A stretch of DNA of 64,000 nucleotides from DATAOG01 sp963757395 (GTDB lineage Bacteria; Pseudomonadota; Alphaproteobacteria; Geminicoccales; Geminicoccaceae): contig CAVWRK010000003.1 in the NCBI GenBank assembly GCA_963757395.1, positions 186,001 to 250,000 of the forward strand. The letters run 5' to 3'. The notes below the pieces were generated by a model, which saw nothing but the letters and a program-made list of their open reading frames with translations, was not told where the DNA came from and made no database searches. This document shows positions 55,710 to 64,000 of the stretch, in pieces. Both the position numbers and the translations under genes were made by a program. Numbering within the stretch: the stretch's first letter is position 1; every line of letters begins with the position of its first letter.

Positions 55710-57529
55710 ATGGCGCGCAACAAAGGCAGACGGCCCGCCGACCCGCCCGAGCCGACGGCCGCCACCCGCTCGGCGCCGGCCGGTCCCGCTGCTCTGGGCG
55801 AGCGTCCCAACGGCACCGCGGCGGCGCCCGCCGGCGGCAGTGACCGGCCAGCGAGCGCCGGCGGCGCCCCGACCGCGCCGCCGGCGGCGGCTGCAGCCCG
55901 CCCGCCCGAGGCATCGCCTGCGACGAGCCCCTCCGGGACGACCGCACCCAAGCCTGGCCCGACCCCGCCCGCGTCCCCCACTGCGGCCGCGAGCCCGGCG
56001 AGCGCGTCCGGACCGAGCCCGGGGGCGACGGCGGGCAAGCCCGGCCCGACCCCTGGCGGCGCACCGCCTGCCGGGCGTCCGCCAACTGCCAGCGGCGAGC
56101 CCTCGGCCAGGAGCCGGCCGCCGACCGGGGCCCCGCCGCCCGCGGGCGGCTCCCATCGCAGCTTCCGAAACGGCGTGATCGGCGGCGTGATCGGTGGTCT
56201 GGTCGGCGCCATCGCGGCCTGGTTGGCGCTGACTCATCTGATGCCGGCCGACGCCGGGGCCGAGCTGCAGGCGGTGCGCGCCCAGGTCGAGCAGCTCGAC
56301 CACCGGATCGGCAGCCTGGCGGACGACAGCCAGGCGCTGGCTCAGCTGAGCAGCCGGGTGCAGGCCATCGAGCAGGCGCCGCCGGCGGACAGCGATCTGG
56401 CGGCCCGGGTCGAGGCCCTCGAAACGGCGCGCCAGACGGCTGCCGGCCAAACCCAAGCCAGCGACCAGGCCCAGGCCGGGCCGGGCCTGGCGGCGCTCGA
56501 GGAGCGCGTCGGCGCGCTCGAGCAGAGCGTCAGCGCCAGCGAAGGCAGTGCGGCGGCCACCGGCCAGGGCGATCTGCGGACGCGCCTCGCGGCGCTCGAG
56601 AGCCAGCTCGCCGGGCTCGCCACCGATATCGCCGGAGCCGGCGATGCGAGCGCCGGCGAGGCGGCGACGCTCGAGGCCTTGCAGTCCCGCCTGACCGCGG
56701 TCGAGAGCAGCCTGTCCGAGACCGGCGCCGGCGGCGCGCTCGGCGAACGGATCGACGCGCTTGGCGCCCGGGTCGACGCCCTCGAGCCGACCGGGGCCAA
56801 GCTCGCGCAGCTGGCGGCCGACGTCGGGCAGGTCAAGGAGCAGAGCGCCGCTGCCCAAAGCAACCTGGACCAGCTGACCGGCCAGGTGCAGGGGCTGGAC
56901 GGGCAGATCGGGACGCTGCACGGCGACCTCGATGATCTGCGCCACCAGTTCGCCGACGCCCAGAACCGGGCCGCGTCCGCCAGCGACCGCCGCGAGCTGG
57001 CGGCGGCGCTGGCCTTGATCACGACCCAGATCGACACCGCGATCGGTCGCTGCGCAGGCCTACGATGCGCCGCTCCGCAGCCTGACGGCGCTCGGCGATC
57101 AGGACCAGGTGGTGCGCGAGGCGGCGGCCGAGCTCGGCGCCGAGCGCGCCGTCCGGGGTGCCGAGCCTCGCGGCGCTCAAGCAGTCCTTCGCCCCGGTCG
57201 CGGGCGAGATCGTGCAGCAGGCGCGCGCGCCCGAGGGCAACAGCCTGATCGACCAGGCGGCGAGCAACCTGATGCGGCTGGTGACCGTGCGGCCGGTCGG
57301 CGCCGACGTCGAGGGCGAGGGCGCCGCCGCGCGGGTCGCGCGCGCGGAAGCCGATCTCGAGCAGGGCGACCTCGCCGCTGCGGTCGCCGAGCTCGAGGCC
57401 CTCGAGGGCCCGGCGGCCGCGGCCGCGGCCGCCTGGCTGGCCGAGGCCAAGACCCGTCTGGGCGCGACCGCGGCGCTCGCGCGCCTGCAGGCGCACACCA
57501 CGGAACTGCTGACCCAGCCCTCCAACTGA
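55710..57529 (+). CDS. Mitofilin (Mic60)-like inner membrane protein, two frame breaks
   Basis: A protein of about 605 residues. The N terminus is a long Pro/Ala-rich segment (about 1-150), then a membrane helix (GVIGGVIGGLVGAIAAWLAL), then a long coiled coil of repeating LESQLAGL/VEQLDHRI heptads. The C terminus, in other frames after breaks near 57051 and 57150, has QAYDAPLRSLTALG and SLAALKQSFAPVAGEIVQ plus DLAAAVAELEALEG, the mitofilin domain. Alphaproteobacterial Mic60 homologues shape inner-membrane invaginations. Position between hemD and hemY is characteristic. Confidence 0.88.
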
Positions 57530-57601
57530 GCGACCACCAGCCGAGCCACCGCCGCCGCGTCGCAAGCGGCCGGCAGCCGCGACCCAGCAGCAAGGACGTC
57601 C

Positions 57602-59078
57602 ATGATCCGGCTCATTCTGTTCCTCGTCGTCGCGGTCGGCCTGTCCTTGGTCGCGACCTGGTTCGCCGACCATCCGGGGCAGGTCTCGCTGATCTGGCAG
57701 GGTGTGCAGATCGAGACCTCGGTCGCGGTGCTGGCCGTGGGCGTGCTGCTGTTCGGCGTGATCCTGGTGATCCTGTTCGAGGTCCTGCGGCTGATCCGGC
57801 GCGCGCCGCGCCAGTTCGGGCGCGGCCGGCGGCGGGCGCGCATCGACCGCGGCTACCAGGCGCTCGCCCAGGGCCTGGTGGCGGCGGCGGCCGGCGATAC
57901 CGCGGCCGCCAAGGCGCTCAACCGGCGGGCCGAGAAGCTGCTCGAGCACGCCCCCTCGACGCTCCTGCTGAGCGCCCAGACCGCGCAGCTCGACGGCGAC
58001 GAGGGCGCCGCCCGGCAGAAGTTCCAGCAGATGCTCAAGCACACCGAGACCGAGTTCCTCGGCCTGCGCGGCCTGCTCGCCCAGGCGATCAAGGACGGCG
58101 ACGGCGGGACCGCGCTCAAGCTCGCGCGCCGCGCCTATCTGCGCCGGCCGAACACGCCCTGGGTGCTGACCACGCTGTTCGACCTGCAGACCCAGGCGGG
58201 GCTCTGGACCGAGGCGCTGAGCACGGTCGGCGACATGGCGCGGCACAAGCTGATCGACCGCGCCGAGCGCGATCCGGCGGCGCGCGATCCTGTTCCACCA
58301 GCAGGCGGCGGCGCAACGCAAGGCGGGGCGGCCGTACGAGGCGCTGCGGCTGGCGCGCAAGGCGCACAAGCTGCTGCCGAGCTTGGCGCCGCTCGCGGTC
58401 CAGGCGACCGAGCTCGCCGAGCAGAGCAACCAGCTGCGCCTGGCGCGCAAGATCATCGAGGCCGGCTGGCGGGCCGAGCCGCATCCGGCGCTCGCGCGGG
58501 CCTATCTCGGGCAGGCCGCCGGCCAGCCGCCGGCCGAGCGCCTGAAGCTCGCCGAGCGCCTGTACCAGCTGGCGCCCGAGCACGTTCAGAGCGATCTGGT
58601 GCTGGCCGAGCAAGCGATCGCCGCCAAGCAGTGGCACAGCGCGCGCACCGCGCTCGAGCGCGCCCGCAAGCAGGCACCGACCGCCTCGGTCTACCGCCTG
58701 CTCGCGGAGGTCGAGCAGGCCGAGGGCCAGGGCGAGAAGGCGCGCGCCTGGCTCGCCAAGGCGGTCGACGCGGCGCCCGACCCGGCCTGGCTGTGCCCGA
58801 CCACCGGCGAGGTGCGCGCCCGCTGGTCGCCCTTCGGTCCCGACGGCCGCTTCGACAGCCTGCGCTGGGGCTCGCCGCCCAAGATCGTGCCGCTGTTGCG
58901 CGAGGACGCCGAGGCGCAGCTGATCCCGCCTTCGGGCGCGGCGCTCGCTGGCGCCCCGGGCCGTTCGACGGCCAACGGCCAGCCCACGGCGCCGGCGAGC
59001 CGGGGCGCGGTGACCACGGTCGCAGGCCCCGATGCGCCCGACACCCGCGCCGCCTCCGTCGTCCGCGCCGCCTCGTAA
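57602..59078 (+). CDS. hemY: HemY-like protein, one frame break
   Basis: An inner-membrane protein of about 490 residues, widespread in alphaproteobacterial heme operons; its role in heme metabolism is not clear. Two N-terminal membrane helices (LILFLVVAVGLSLVATW and LAVGVLLFGVILVILFEVL) are followed by TPR-like repeats. A one-base deletion near 58270 breaks the frame; after it come HQQAAAQRKAGRPYEALRLARKAHKLLPSL and LAVQATELAEQSNQLRLARKIIEAG, given as blocks. The distinctive WLCPTTGEVRARWSPFGPDGRFDSL segment near the end is diagnostic for the family. Confidence 0.92.
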
Positions 59079-59170
59079 CGAGACGCGCCGCCAGCGGCGC
59101 CGACACACCCGCTGCGCGTCGCGCCTTGACGGCCGGTCGACCGCCCGGTACCTAGCTGCGACCGGCGCCG

Positions 59171-59245
59171 GCCGGAGTAGCTCAGGGGTAGAGCGGCTGA
59201 TTCGTAATCAGTAGGTCGGAGGTTCGAATCCTCTCTCCGGCACCA
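59171..59245 (+). tRNA. tRNA-Thr (anticodon CGT)
   Basis: A 75-base cloverleaf: acceptor GCCGGAG pairs with CTCCGGC, the D arm is GCTCAGGGGTAGAGC, the anticodon stem GCTGA/TCAGT encloses TTCGTAA (anticodon CGT at positions 34-36), the T arm is GGAGGTTCGAATCCTCT, and CCA is encoded. It reads ACG threonine codons. tRNA genes are common attachment sites, and degenerate genes follow this one. Confidence 0.97.
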
Positions 59246-59487
59246 GCAATCAAAGATTTGAAAAGGCAATCGCTCATCCGACCCTCGTACGCCAGCTGGC
59301 GACAACCCGGCGCGACCGTCGATATCCAGCCCCATCGTCAACCGGGGCATGCCAAACGAAAGGGCCGCCCGATCAGGCACCAAGAAGGGGGCGTCCGCCT
59401 CATTCGTATTAAGTTCATGATTCGTTGACTGGGCCCTGGCTGCCTCCTGCTTGGTAGCGTAAGCACCGGCCCCTCTAGATTTAACGC

Positions 59488-59964
59488 TCAAGAGCCGCTT
59501 TTGCGTGCCGTCAAAGCCAACTCACACGATTGGCCTTCCGCCAACCTACGCACGAACTGCACCCGCACCCGTTGGTGCCCCGCCAACAGCAGGGCCGCGT
59601 CCGTCGCGAGCGTCATCCGATCGCGCTCCAGCGCTTCGAGCTCTGGCCCCGCGACTGAGGTCAAGCCCTCCAACAACTCACTCGGCACGGTTCTCAATGC
59701 CTGGCAGATAGCGACCAAGCGGCCAATGCTGAGCCGGCTGCCGCCCGTCTCGTACTTGTGCGCTTGCTGAAAGCTGACGCCGATCCGCTTGGCGAGTTCT
59801 TGTTGTGTGAGCCCTAGCGCAACCCGGCGCGCCCTGATACGCTCGGCGAGCGCCAAATCAATGTGGGTAGCGCGCCTGGGTGAGCGGCGTATCCACGTTC
59901 TGGCTGTTGTTCCCCCTGTCGCGGACGACGGTCCACCAGCGGCGATGCTGAGCCTGATCACCAT
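59488..59964 (-). CDS. XRE/Cro-C1-type helix-turn-helix regulator
   Basis: A 158-residue protein. The HTH domain spans about 35-90: ALAERIRARRVALGLTQQELAKRIGVSFQQAHKYETGGSRLSIGRL, described as family blocks, with the recognition helix SFQQAHKYE. The rest is helical with LEALERDRMTLATDAALLLA. The start ATG at 59964 overlaps the stop of the upstream small gene by one base (ATGGTGA context), which indicates coupling. The target genes are unknown; similar regulators occur in phages and mobile elements. Confidence 0.85.
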   Translation of the reverse strand: MVIRLSIAAGGPSSATGGTTARTWIRRSPRRATHIDLALAERIRARRVALGLTQQELAKRIGVSFQQAHKYETGGSRLSIGRLVAICQALRTVPSELLEGLTSVAGPELEALERDRMTLATDAALLLAGHQRVRVQFVRRLAEGQSCELALTARKSGS

Positions 59965-60071
59965 GGCCGTGGGGCCTCCAGGCCCTGCACAATATGAATC
60001 GCGGTCAGCGCGCCACCGGACGCGACTAGTGCGATTGCGAGCCTGTCGACCAACGCCCGCCACCAGCTCAC
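59958..60071 (-). CDS. Small membrane protein, coupled
   Basis: A 37-residue frame from a GTG that overlaps the previous stop by four bases (GTGA). The sequence is MSWWRALVDRLAIALVASGG and so on, with one probable membrane helix (LAIALVASGGALTAIHIV). I do not recognise a family; the coupling on both sides argues for a real gene in a short operon with the HTH gene. Confidence 0.5.
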   Translation of the reverse strand: MSWWRALVDRLAIALVASGGALTAIHIVQGLEAPRPW

Positions 60072-60278
60072 GCCAGCCTCATGCTGGCCACGGCCGCCTG
60101 CTTGGTCCGCTCGAGCTGGTAGGTCACCGCGCGCAACAGGACGCCCATCGCCTCCTGTCGCTCTGGATCGACGTATCGCGTCGCCGAGCCCCACTATCGG
60201 CCAGCAGAGCAGCTGCCACAGGAGTGTCGGGCCCCACAGGCGTAGTGGCGGGTCCCAGGGCAGGCGACCTACCCTCAA
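60068..60278 (-). CDS. Small hydrophobic protein, one frame break
   Basis: From a TTG at 60278: RVGRLPWDPPLRLWGPTLLWQLLCWPIVGLGDA, then after a one-base break near 60180 RYVDPERQEAMGVLLRAVTYQLERTKQAAVASMRLA, described as two blocks. The N-terminal half is hydrophobic and the rest is an amphipathic helix. The family is unknown. The end overlaps the next small gene by four bases. The exact start is uncertain. Confidence 0.45.
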
Positions 60279-61226
60279 GCGTTAAGTCGGGAGCATAAGC
60301 ATAGGACACCTCCAGCTAACAGCAGCCTCTGGCCGGCCCCGGAACGGCCGCACCGGGTTCCCGGCTAGCAACGCCGATTTGGCCCGACCCGAGGACCGCG
60401 ACTGAGGTCGACGCGGATCATCGACCCACCCAGCATTCATGATTACGAAGGAGATCCAGTCCCGCAACTGTGCGAAGTGCTTACACATTTTGCTCGGCTT
60501 TCCGAGCCATGTGGGCCTGGGGGAAGGAGCGTGGACTGGATCATCGAATTCCGCGCCGGGCCAGGCTCCAGAGCGCCGCCAACAAGCGAAGAGCGGAAGG
60601 TTTCAGCGCAAGCTCATCGCGGAGGCGAAGAAGAGCAGCAAAATAACCTGGCGTAGTGAATACCTACTGCCAAAGCCGGGGCTCAGCAGCCAAGGTGGGA
60701 CGCGGGGACGGTTGGAGATGACCGGTTGCTGGCCGCTGAGACTCGAAGCGATCACTGAACTGAGCGCCATTGTCCGCAAGGAGCAATAGAGCGCTCCGAT
60801 TAGATGCCGATGTGGGTCGCGGCGCTTATTGCGCTTGTAGGCGCAGTTGGCGGGCTGATTGCCGTGATTGGGACAAGTTGAGCCAGGCGTAGCGCAGCAG
60901 GATTGAGCGCTTGCGCTCCAATTGGGCTTGCTCGGACCGTGTGGCGCAAGAGACCGTCGGGAAAGCGCGGCAGAGGCGCTTGCTCGACCGCCTCGACCCG
61001 AATCGACGGGCAGAGGCCTCCCAACGTTGCCCTTTGTCGCTCCGACGAGAGCGTCAGCGCCGGCAATTCCGTCGAAGACCTTTATCGGCAGGGGCCTCTT
61101 CGGGATCGAACCTCCCCTTTGCTTGATGCGGCCGAGCCAAGACCGCGAGCGAAATTGCTGATTGCCAACCGCCGTCGTTGGGCGTAAGTCATCTGTCAAG
61201 TCGATCGCAATCCGGAGATCTGTACA
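60279..61226. other. Gene-poor segment upstream of mucR
   Basis: About 950 bases with no convincing gene on either strand, less GC-rich than average and with codon patterns unlike the neighbours. It contains the mucR promoter at its right end and a 25-codon hydrophobic frame at 60804-60881 (MPMWVAALIALVGAVGG and so on). It may be decayed mobile DNA. Confidence 0.45.
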
Positions 61227-61721
61227 GTGGCTGAAGATTCTGAACCCGCGACGCTGGCCGAAGTCACCGCCGAGATCGTCGCTGCTTACGTCTCGCACAA
61301 CAAGATCGCGCCTGCGGACGTCGCGACGCTGATCACCGCCGTGGCCGGACAGATGGCGAGGATCGGCACCGAGGTCGAGGCGCCGGTCGAGGCCAAGCCC
61401 GAGCCCGCGGTGCCGGTGCGGCGCTCGGTCCACCCGGATCGTCTGCTCTGCCTGGTCTGCGGCAAGGCGCAAAAGGTGCTCAAGCGCCATCTTTCGGTCA
61501 AGCACGACCTGACCCCGGCCGGATATCGCGCCCGCTTCGAGCTCAGGCCCGACTACCCGATGATCGCGCCGGCCTACGCGCAACAGCGCCGCGAGGTCGC
61601 TCTCAAGCTCGGCCTCGGGCGGCCGAAGACCCAGACGCGCCGCCGGCGCACCGGCAAGCCGGTCGGCCGACCCCGGCGCACCCCCGCGAGTCAACCGGCC
61701 GGGTCTGACGCGAGCGCCTGA
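61227..61721 (+). CDS. MucR/Ros-family zinc-finger transcriptional regulator
   Basis: A 164-residue protein from a GTG start. The N-terminal helix TLAEVTAEIVAAYVSHNKI is the family oligomerisation region. The zinc finger DRLLCLVCGKAQKVLKRHLSVKHDLTP (Cys-Cys-His-His) and the following GYRARFELRPDYPM are typical. The C terminus is Arg/Pro-rich (RPKTQTRRRRTGKPVGR). MucR proteins are global alphaproteobacterial regulators of surface, motility and cell-cycle genes. Confidence 0.95.
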   Translation: MAEDSEPATLAEVTAEIVAAYVSHNKIAPADVATLITAVAGQMARIGTEVEAPVEAKPEPAVPVRRSVHPDRLLCLVCGKAQKVLKRHLSVKHDLTPAGYRARFELRPDYPMIAPAYAQQRREVALKLGLGRPKTQTRRRRTGKPVGRPRRTPASQPAGSDASA

Positions 61722-61743
61722 GCGGGTTCGACCAGGGCGCCGG

Positions 61744-62511
61744 TCAGGACGAGGTGCTGGCGGCCGCGACGCGGCGCATCAGGTCGCCGATCCCGGCGAG
61801 CAGCCACGGCTGGATCGAGGCCGAGAGGAAGCGTACGCCCATGGCGGCGTAGCGCTCGCCGTTCTGGTTGTCGACCAGCGTGGTGCCGGCGGTACGGCCC
61901 GCGGCCATGATCTGCTTCAGCGCGCTCTCGACGGTCGCCGAGACTTTGGGATCCGTCGGCTTGCCGATCAGGCCCATCGAGGCGGCGAGGTCCGAGGGCG
62001 CGACGAAGAACACGTCGATGTGGTCGACCTTCAGGATCTCGTCCAGGTTCTGGACCGCGCGGATGTCCTCGATCAGCGCGATCAGCAGGGTATGGTCGTT
62101 GGCGACCTCGAGGTAGTCCGGCACGCCGTAGCCCTGGCGGCTGGTGAACAGGCCGCGCCTGCCGATCGGCGCGAACTTGGCGGCCTCGACGAACTTTTGC
62201 GCATCTTCGGCAGTGTCGATGTGGGGCACGCAGATGCCCTGGGCGCCGAGGTCGAGGGTGCGGTAGATCGGCCCGTAGGCGAGCGCGTTGACCCGCACCA
62301 CCGAGGTCATGCCCCAGAGGTCGCAGGCGCGGGTCAGGTCCGGGATGTGACCGTAGTCGATCGGGCCGTGCTCGCCCTCGAGCCAGATCACGTCCGCACC
62401 CGCGGGCCCGATCAGGTCGATCAGGCCCGGGCTGTCGATGCCGCCGACCGACAGCACGGTCTGGCCGGCCGCGAGCTTCTGTTTGACCCGGTTGGGTCGA
62501 ATTGTGGCCAT
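61744..62511 (-). CDS. HpcH/HpaI-family aldolase/citrate lyase-fold protein
   Basis: A 255-residue TIM-barrel enzyme of the class II pyruvate aldolase family. Motifs are DVIWLEGEHGPIDY, RVNALAYGPIYRTLDLGAQGICVPHI, RRGLFTSRQGYG, ALIEDIRAVQNLDEIL with the metal-binding Glu, and FVAPSDLAASMGLIG. The reaction is typically aldol cleavage of a 2-keto-3-deoxy acid. The start MATIRPNRVKQKL at 62511 is chosen; longer in-frame upstream sequence is unrelated. It is divergent from the ABC substrate-binding gene, 271 bases apart. Confidence 0.93.
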   Translation of the reverse strand: MATIRPNRVKQKLAAGQTVLSVGGIDSPGLIDLIGPAGADVIWLEGEHGPIDYGHIPDLTRACDLWGMTSVVRVNALAYGPIYRTLDLGAQGICVPHIDTAEDAQKFVEAAKFAPIGRRGLFTSRQGYGVPDYLEVANDHTLLIALIEDIRAVQNLDEILKVDHIDVFFVAPSDLAASMGLIGKPTDPKVSATVESALKQIMAAGRTAGTTLVDNQNGERYAAMGVRFLSASIQPWLLAGIGDLMRRVAAASTSS

Positions 62512-62782
62512 GGCGCGTGCCTCCCCTGGCTTGCCCGGTTGCCTCGGCGGCGACCATAGCCAGCTCGAGCCGCCAGCCGCCAGCCGCCAGCCGTCGAAGG
62601 AACCATCGCGCCGGCGGCGCCGGGACCCCCGGTAAGCCGGTTGCGCGCCCGCATCAATTGACCCCGCATCAATTGACAAAGTGGCGAGCGCCGCGTTTGT
62701 TGGACCGGGTTTCTATCGATACGGCACCACCGGTGGTTTCAGGGCGATCGCGTGGGCCGACAACAAAAGGGGAGGTTTCGGA

Positions 62783-64000
62783 TGCGGACCACGCGAAGGC
62801 TGGCCGTCGCTCTGCTCGGCGCGGCGGCCCTGATCGGGGTGCTACCCCAGCACCAGGCGCACGCCCAGAACTCGCTCGCCGAATCGGGGCTGATCGGCGA
62901 GCTCGAAGGCATCACCATCATCGAGGACCGCTCGAAGTGGCCGACGACGTTCCACGAAGCGCCGGCGCTCGCCGAGCTGGTCAAACAGGGAAAACTGCCG
63001 CCGGTCGCGGAGCGTCTGCCCGAGGACCTGATGGTCATCCAGCCGGTGCACGAGATCGGCAAGTACGGCGGCATCTGGCACCGTGGCTTCACCGGCCCCG
63101 GCGACAACGAGAACGGTAACCGCATCCAGGCCTCCGACCGGCCGATCCTGGTCGACCACACCGGCAACGTGCCCCGGCCCTCACTCGCCAAGGGCTGGAA
63201 GATGAGCGACGACGGCAAGACCTACACGCTCTACCTCAGGAAGGGCCTGAAGTGGTCGGACGGAGCGCCGTTCACCGCCGACGACTTCGTCTTCTGGTTC
63301 GAGGACATCTACAACAACAAGGACATCGTGCCGACCGGCATCCCGGACATGACGCCCGAGGGCAAGCCCGGGCGGATCGTCAAGGTCGACGACTTTACCG
63401 TCAATTTCGAGTTCGACGTGCCCTACTATCTGTTCGAGGAGCTGATGATCGGCGACACCCTGATCGGTGGCGGTCAGGCGGTCCGCCAGTCGGAGAAGCG
63501 CAGCTACGGTGCCTATGCGCCGGCCCATTACCTGAAGCAGTACCTGCCCAAGTACGCGGGCGGGGTCGACGCCGCCAATGCCGCGGCCAAGGCGGCGGGC
63601 TACGACAATTGGGTCGCGTATCTCCACTTCAAGAAGGATTGGACGCTCAACACCGAGCTGCCGGTGCTCGGGCCCTGGCACACCGTCAAGCCGATCAACA
63701 ACCCGACCTGGGTGATGGAGCGCAATCCCTACTACTGGGCGGTCGACACCGAGGGCAATCAATTGCCCTACATGGACGGTATCGTGATGACGTTGGCCGA
63801 AGACCTCGAGGTCTTGAACCTGCGGGCGATCGCCGGCGATTACGACCTGCAGGAGCGCCACGTCGACCTCGGCAAGCTGCCGGTGATCTTGGAGAACCAG
63901 GAAAAAGGCAACTACAAGGTCCATCTCGACCTCGCCTTCAACGGCGCTGATGCGATCTATCAGTTCAACCAGAGCTACGATGCCGATCCCGAGATCGCCA
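62783..64000 (+). CDS. ABC transporter substrate-binding protein, family 5 (partial, runs off the end)
   Basis: An open frame of 406 codons continuing past the window end. A ribosome-binding site GGGGAGG lies nine bases upstream of the ATG. A signal peptide (RTTRRLAVALLGAAALIGVL to AHAQN) is followed by the family-5 periplasmic fold: LAKGWKMSDDGKTYTLYLRKGLKWSDGAPFTADDFVFWFEDI, read as separate blocks, with PYYWAVDTEGNQLPYMDGI further on. Members bind peptides, sugars or other small molecules. Upstream divergence from the aldolase gene suggests a shared catabolic function. Confidence 0.92.

Noticed and set aside
58691..59491. Minus-strand open frame of 266 residues across tRNA-Thr
   Set aside because: It reads antisense through the tRNA (giving the familiar CRREDSNLRPTDYESAALPLSYSG translation, in parts) and through hemY. 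The start region has a weak integrase-like look but no family motif.
60603..61694. Minus-strand open frame of 363 residues
   Set aside because: Antisense to mucR for half of its length; the remainder has no domain.

Overview
The window is high-GC DNA whose genes are those of an alphaproteobacterium, probably from the broad Rhodospirillales group. The main evidence is conserved gene order. The cluster yceD-rpmF-plsX-fabH-ihfA-merR next to a cytochrome bc1 chaperone and a BamE-like lipoprotein is typical of the class. So are nrdR-ribD-ribE-ribH-nusB-thiL, tsaD divergent from hemC-hemD-mitofilin-hemY, a MucR zinc-finger regulator and EI-Ntr (ptsP). No rRNA, CRISPR array, transposase or integrase was seen. 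There are two tRNAs, Pro(GGG) and Thr(CGT).

Layout. 0-18.8 kb is mostly housekeeping: hisS, ispG, rodZ, ptsP, a nitronate monooxygenase, lysC, ubiG, grxC, comF, cutA, tRNA-Pro, and the fatty-acid/phospholipid initiation cluster. 18.8-29.95 kb is an accessory region around the core gene hppA (membrane pyrophosphatase). It holds a Uma2-family gene, a Phd/PIN toxin-antitoxin pair, a STAND-type NTPase followed by a TPR-repeat gene, an unknown gene overlapping a DUF1828 gene, a TIR-FGE fusion and a HigB-like toxin-antitoxin pair. A short sequence motif recurs on both sides of hppA. 29.95-40.9 kb returns to core genes: NhaP-type antiporter, phosphoesterase, corA, SRAP, CYTH-CHAD, ParA, thiL, nusB, the riboflavin genes and nrdR.

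41-47 kb holds four secreted or surface-protein genes inserted between nrdR and glyA, which are commonly neighbours in this class. Two are tandem NHL beta-propeller genes, and three of the four end in the same Cys-containing C-terminal module. 47.5-62.5 kb has glyA, two FitA-like antitoxins with one PIN toxin, hutH, an SDR, tsaD, the heme/mitofilin operon, tRNA-Thr with a degenerate small-gene segment behind it, mucR and an HpcH/HpaI aldolase. The window ends inside a family-5 (peptide-type) substrate-binding protein gene.

About twenty single-base frame breaks were found by reading homologous protein segments across frames. They hit essential genes (hisS, ispG) as well as accessory ones, so most are probably residual sequencing or assembly indels rather than true pseudogenes. 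I annotate each affected locus as one gene and mark the break.

The most interesting candidate is the TIR-FGE fusion at 27983-29388. Its last 90 coding bases look like the variable region of a diversity-generating retroelement target: invariant framework residues separated by codons that nearly all fit AAY mutated at its adenines. It lacks the FGE cysteine pair. It may be a hypervariable sensor wired to a TIR NADase or signalling domain. No reverse transcriptase or template repeat is visible in this window.
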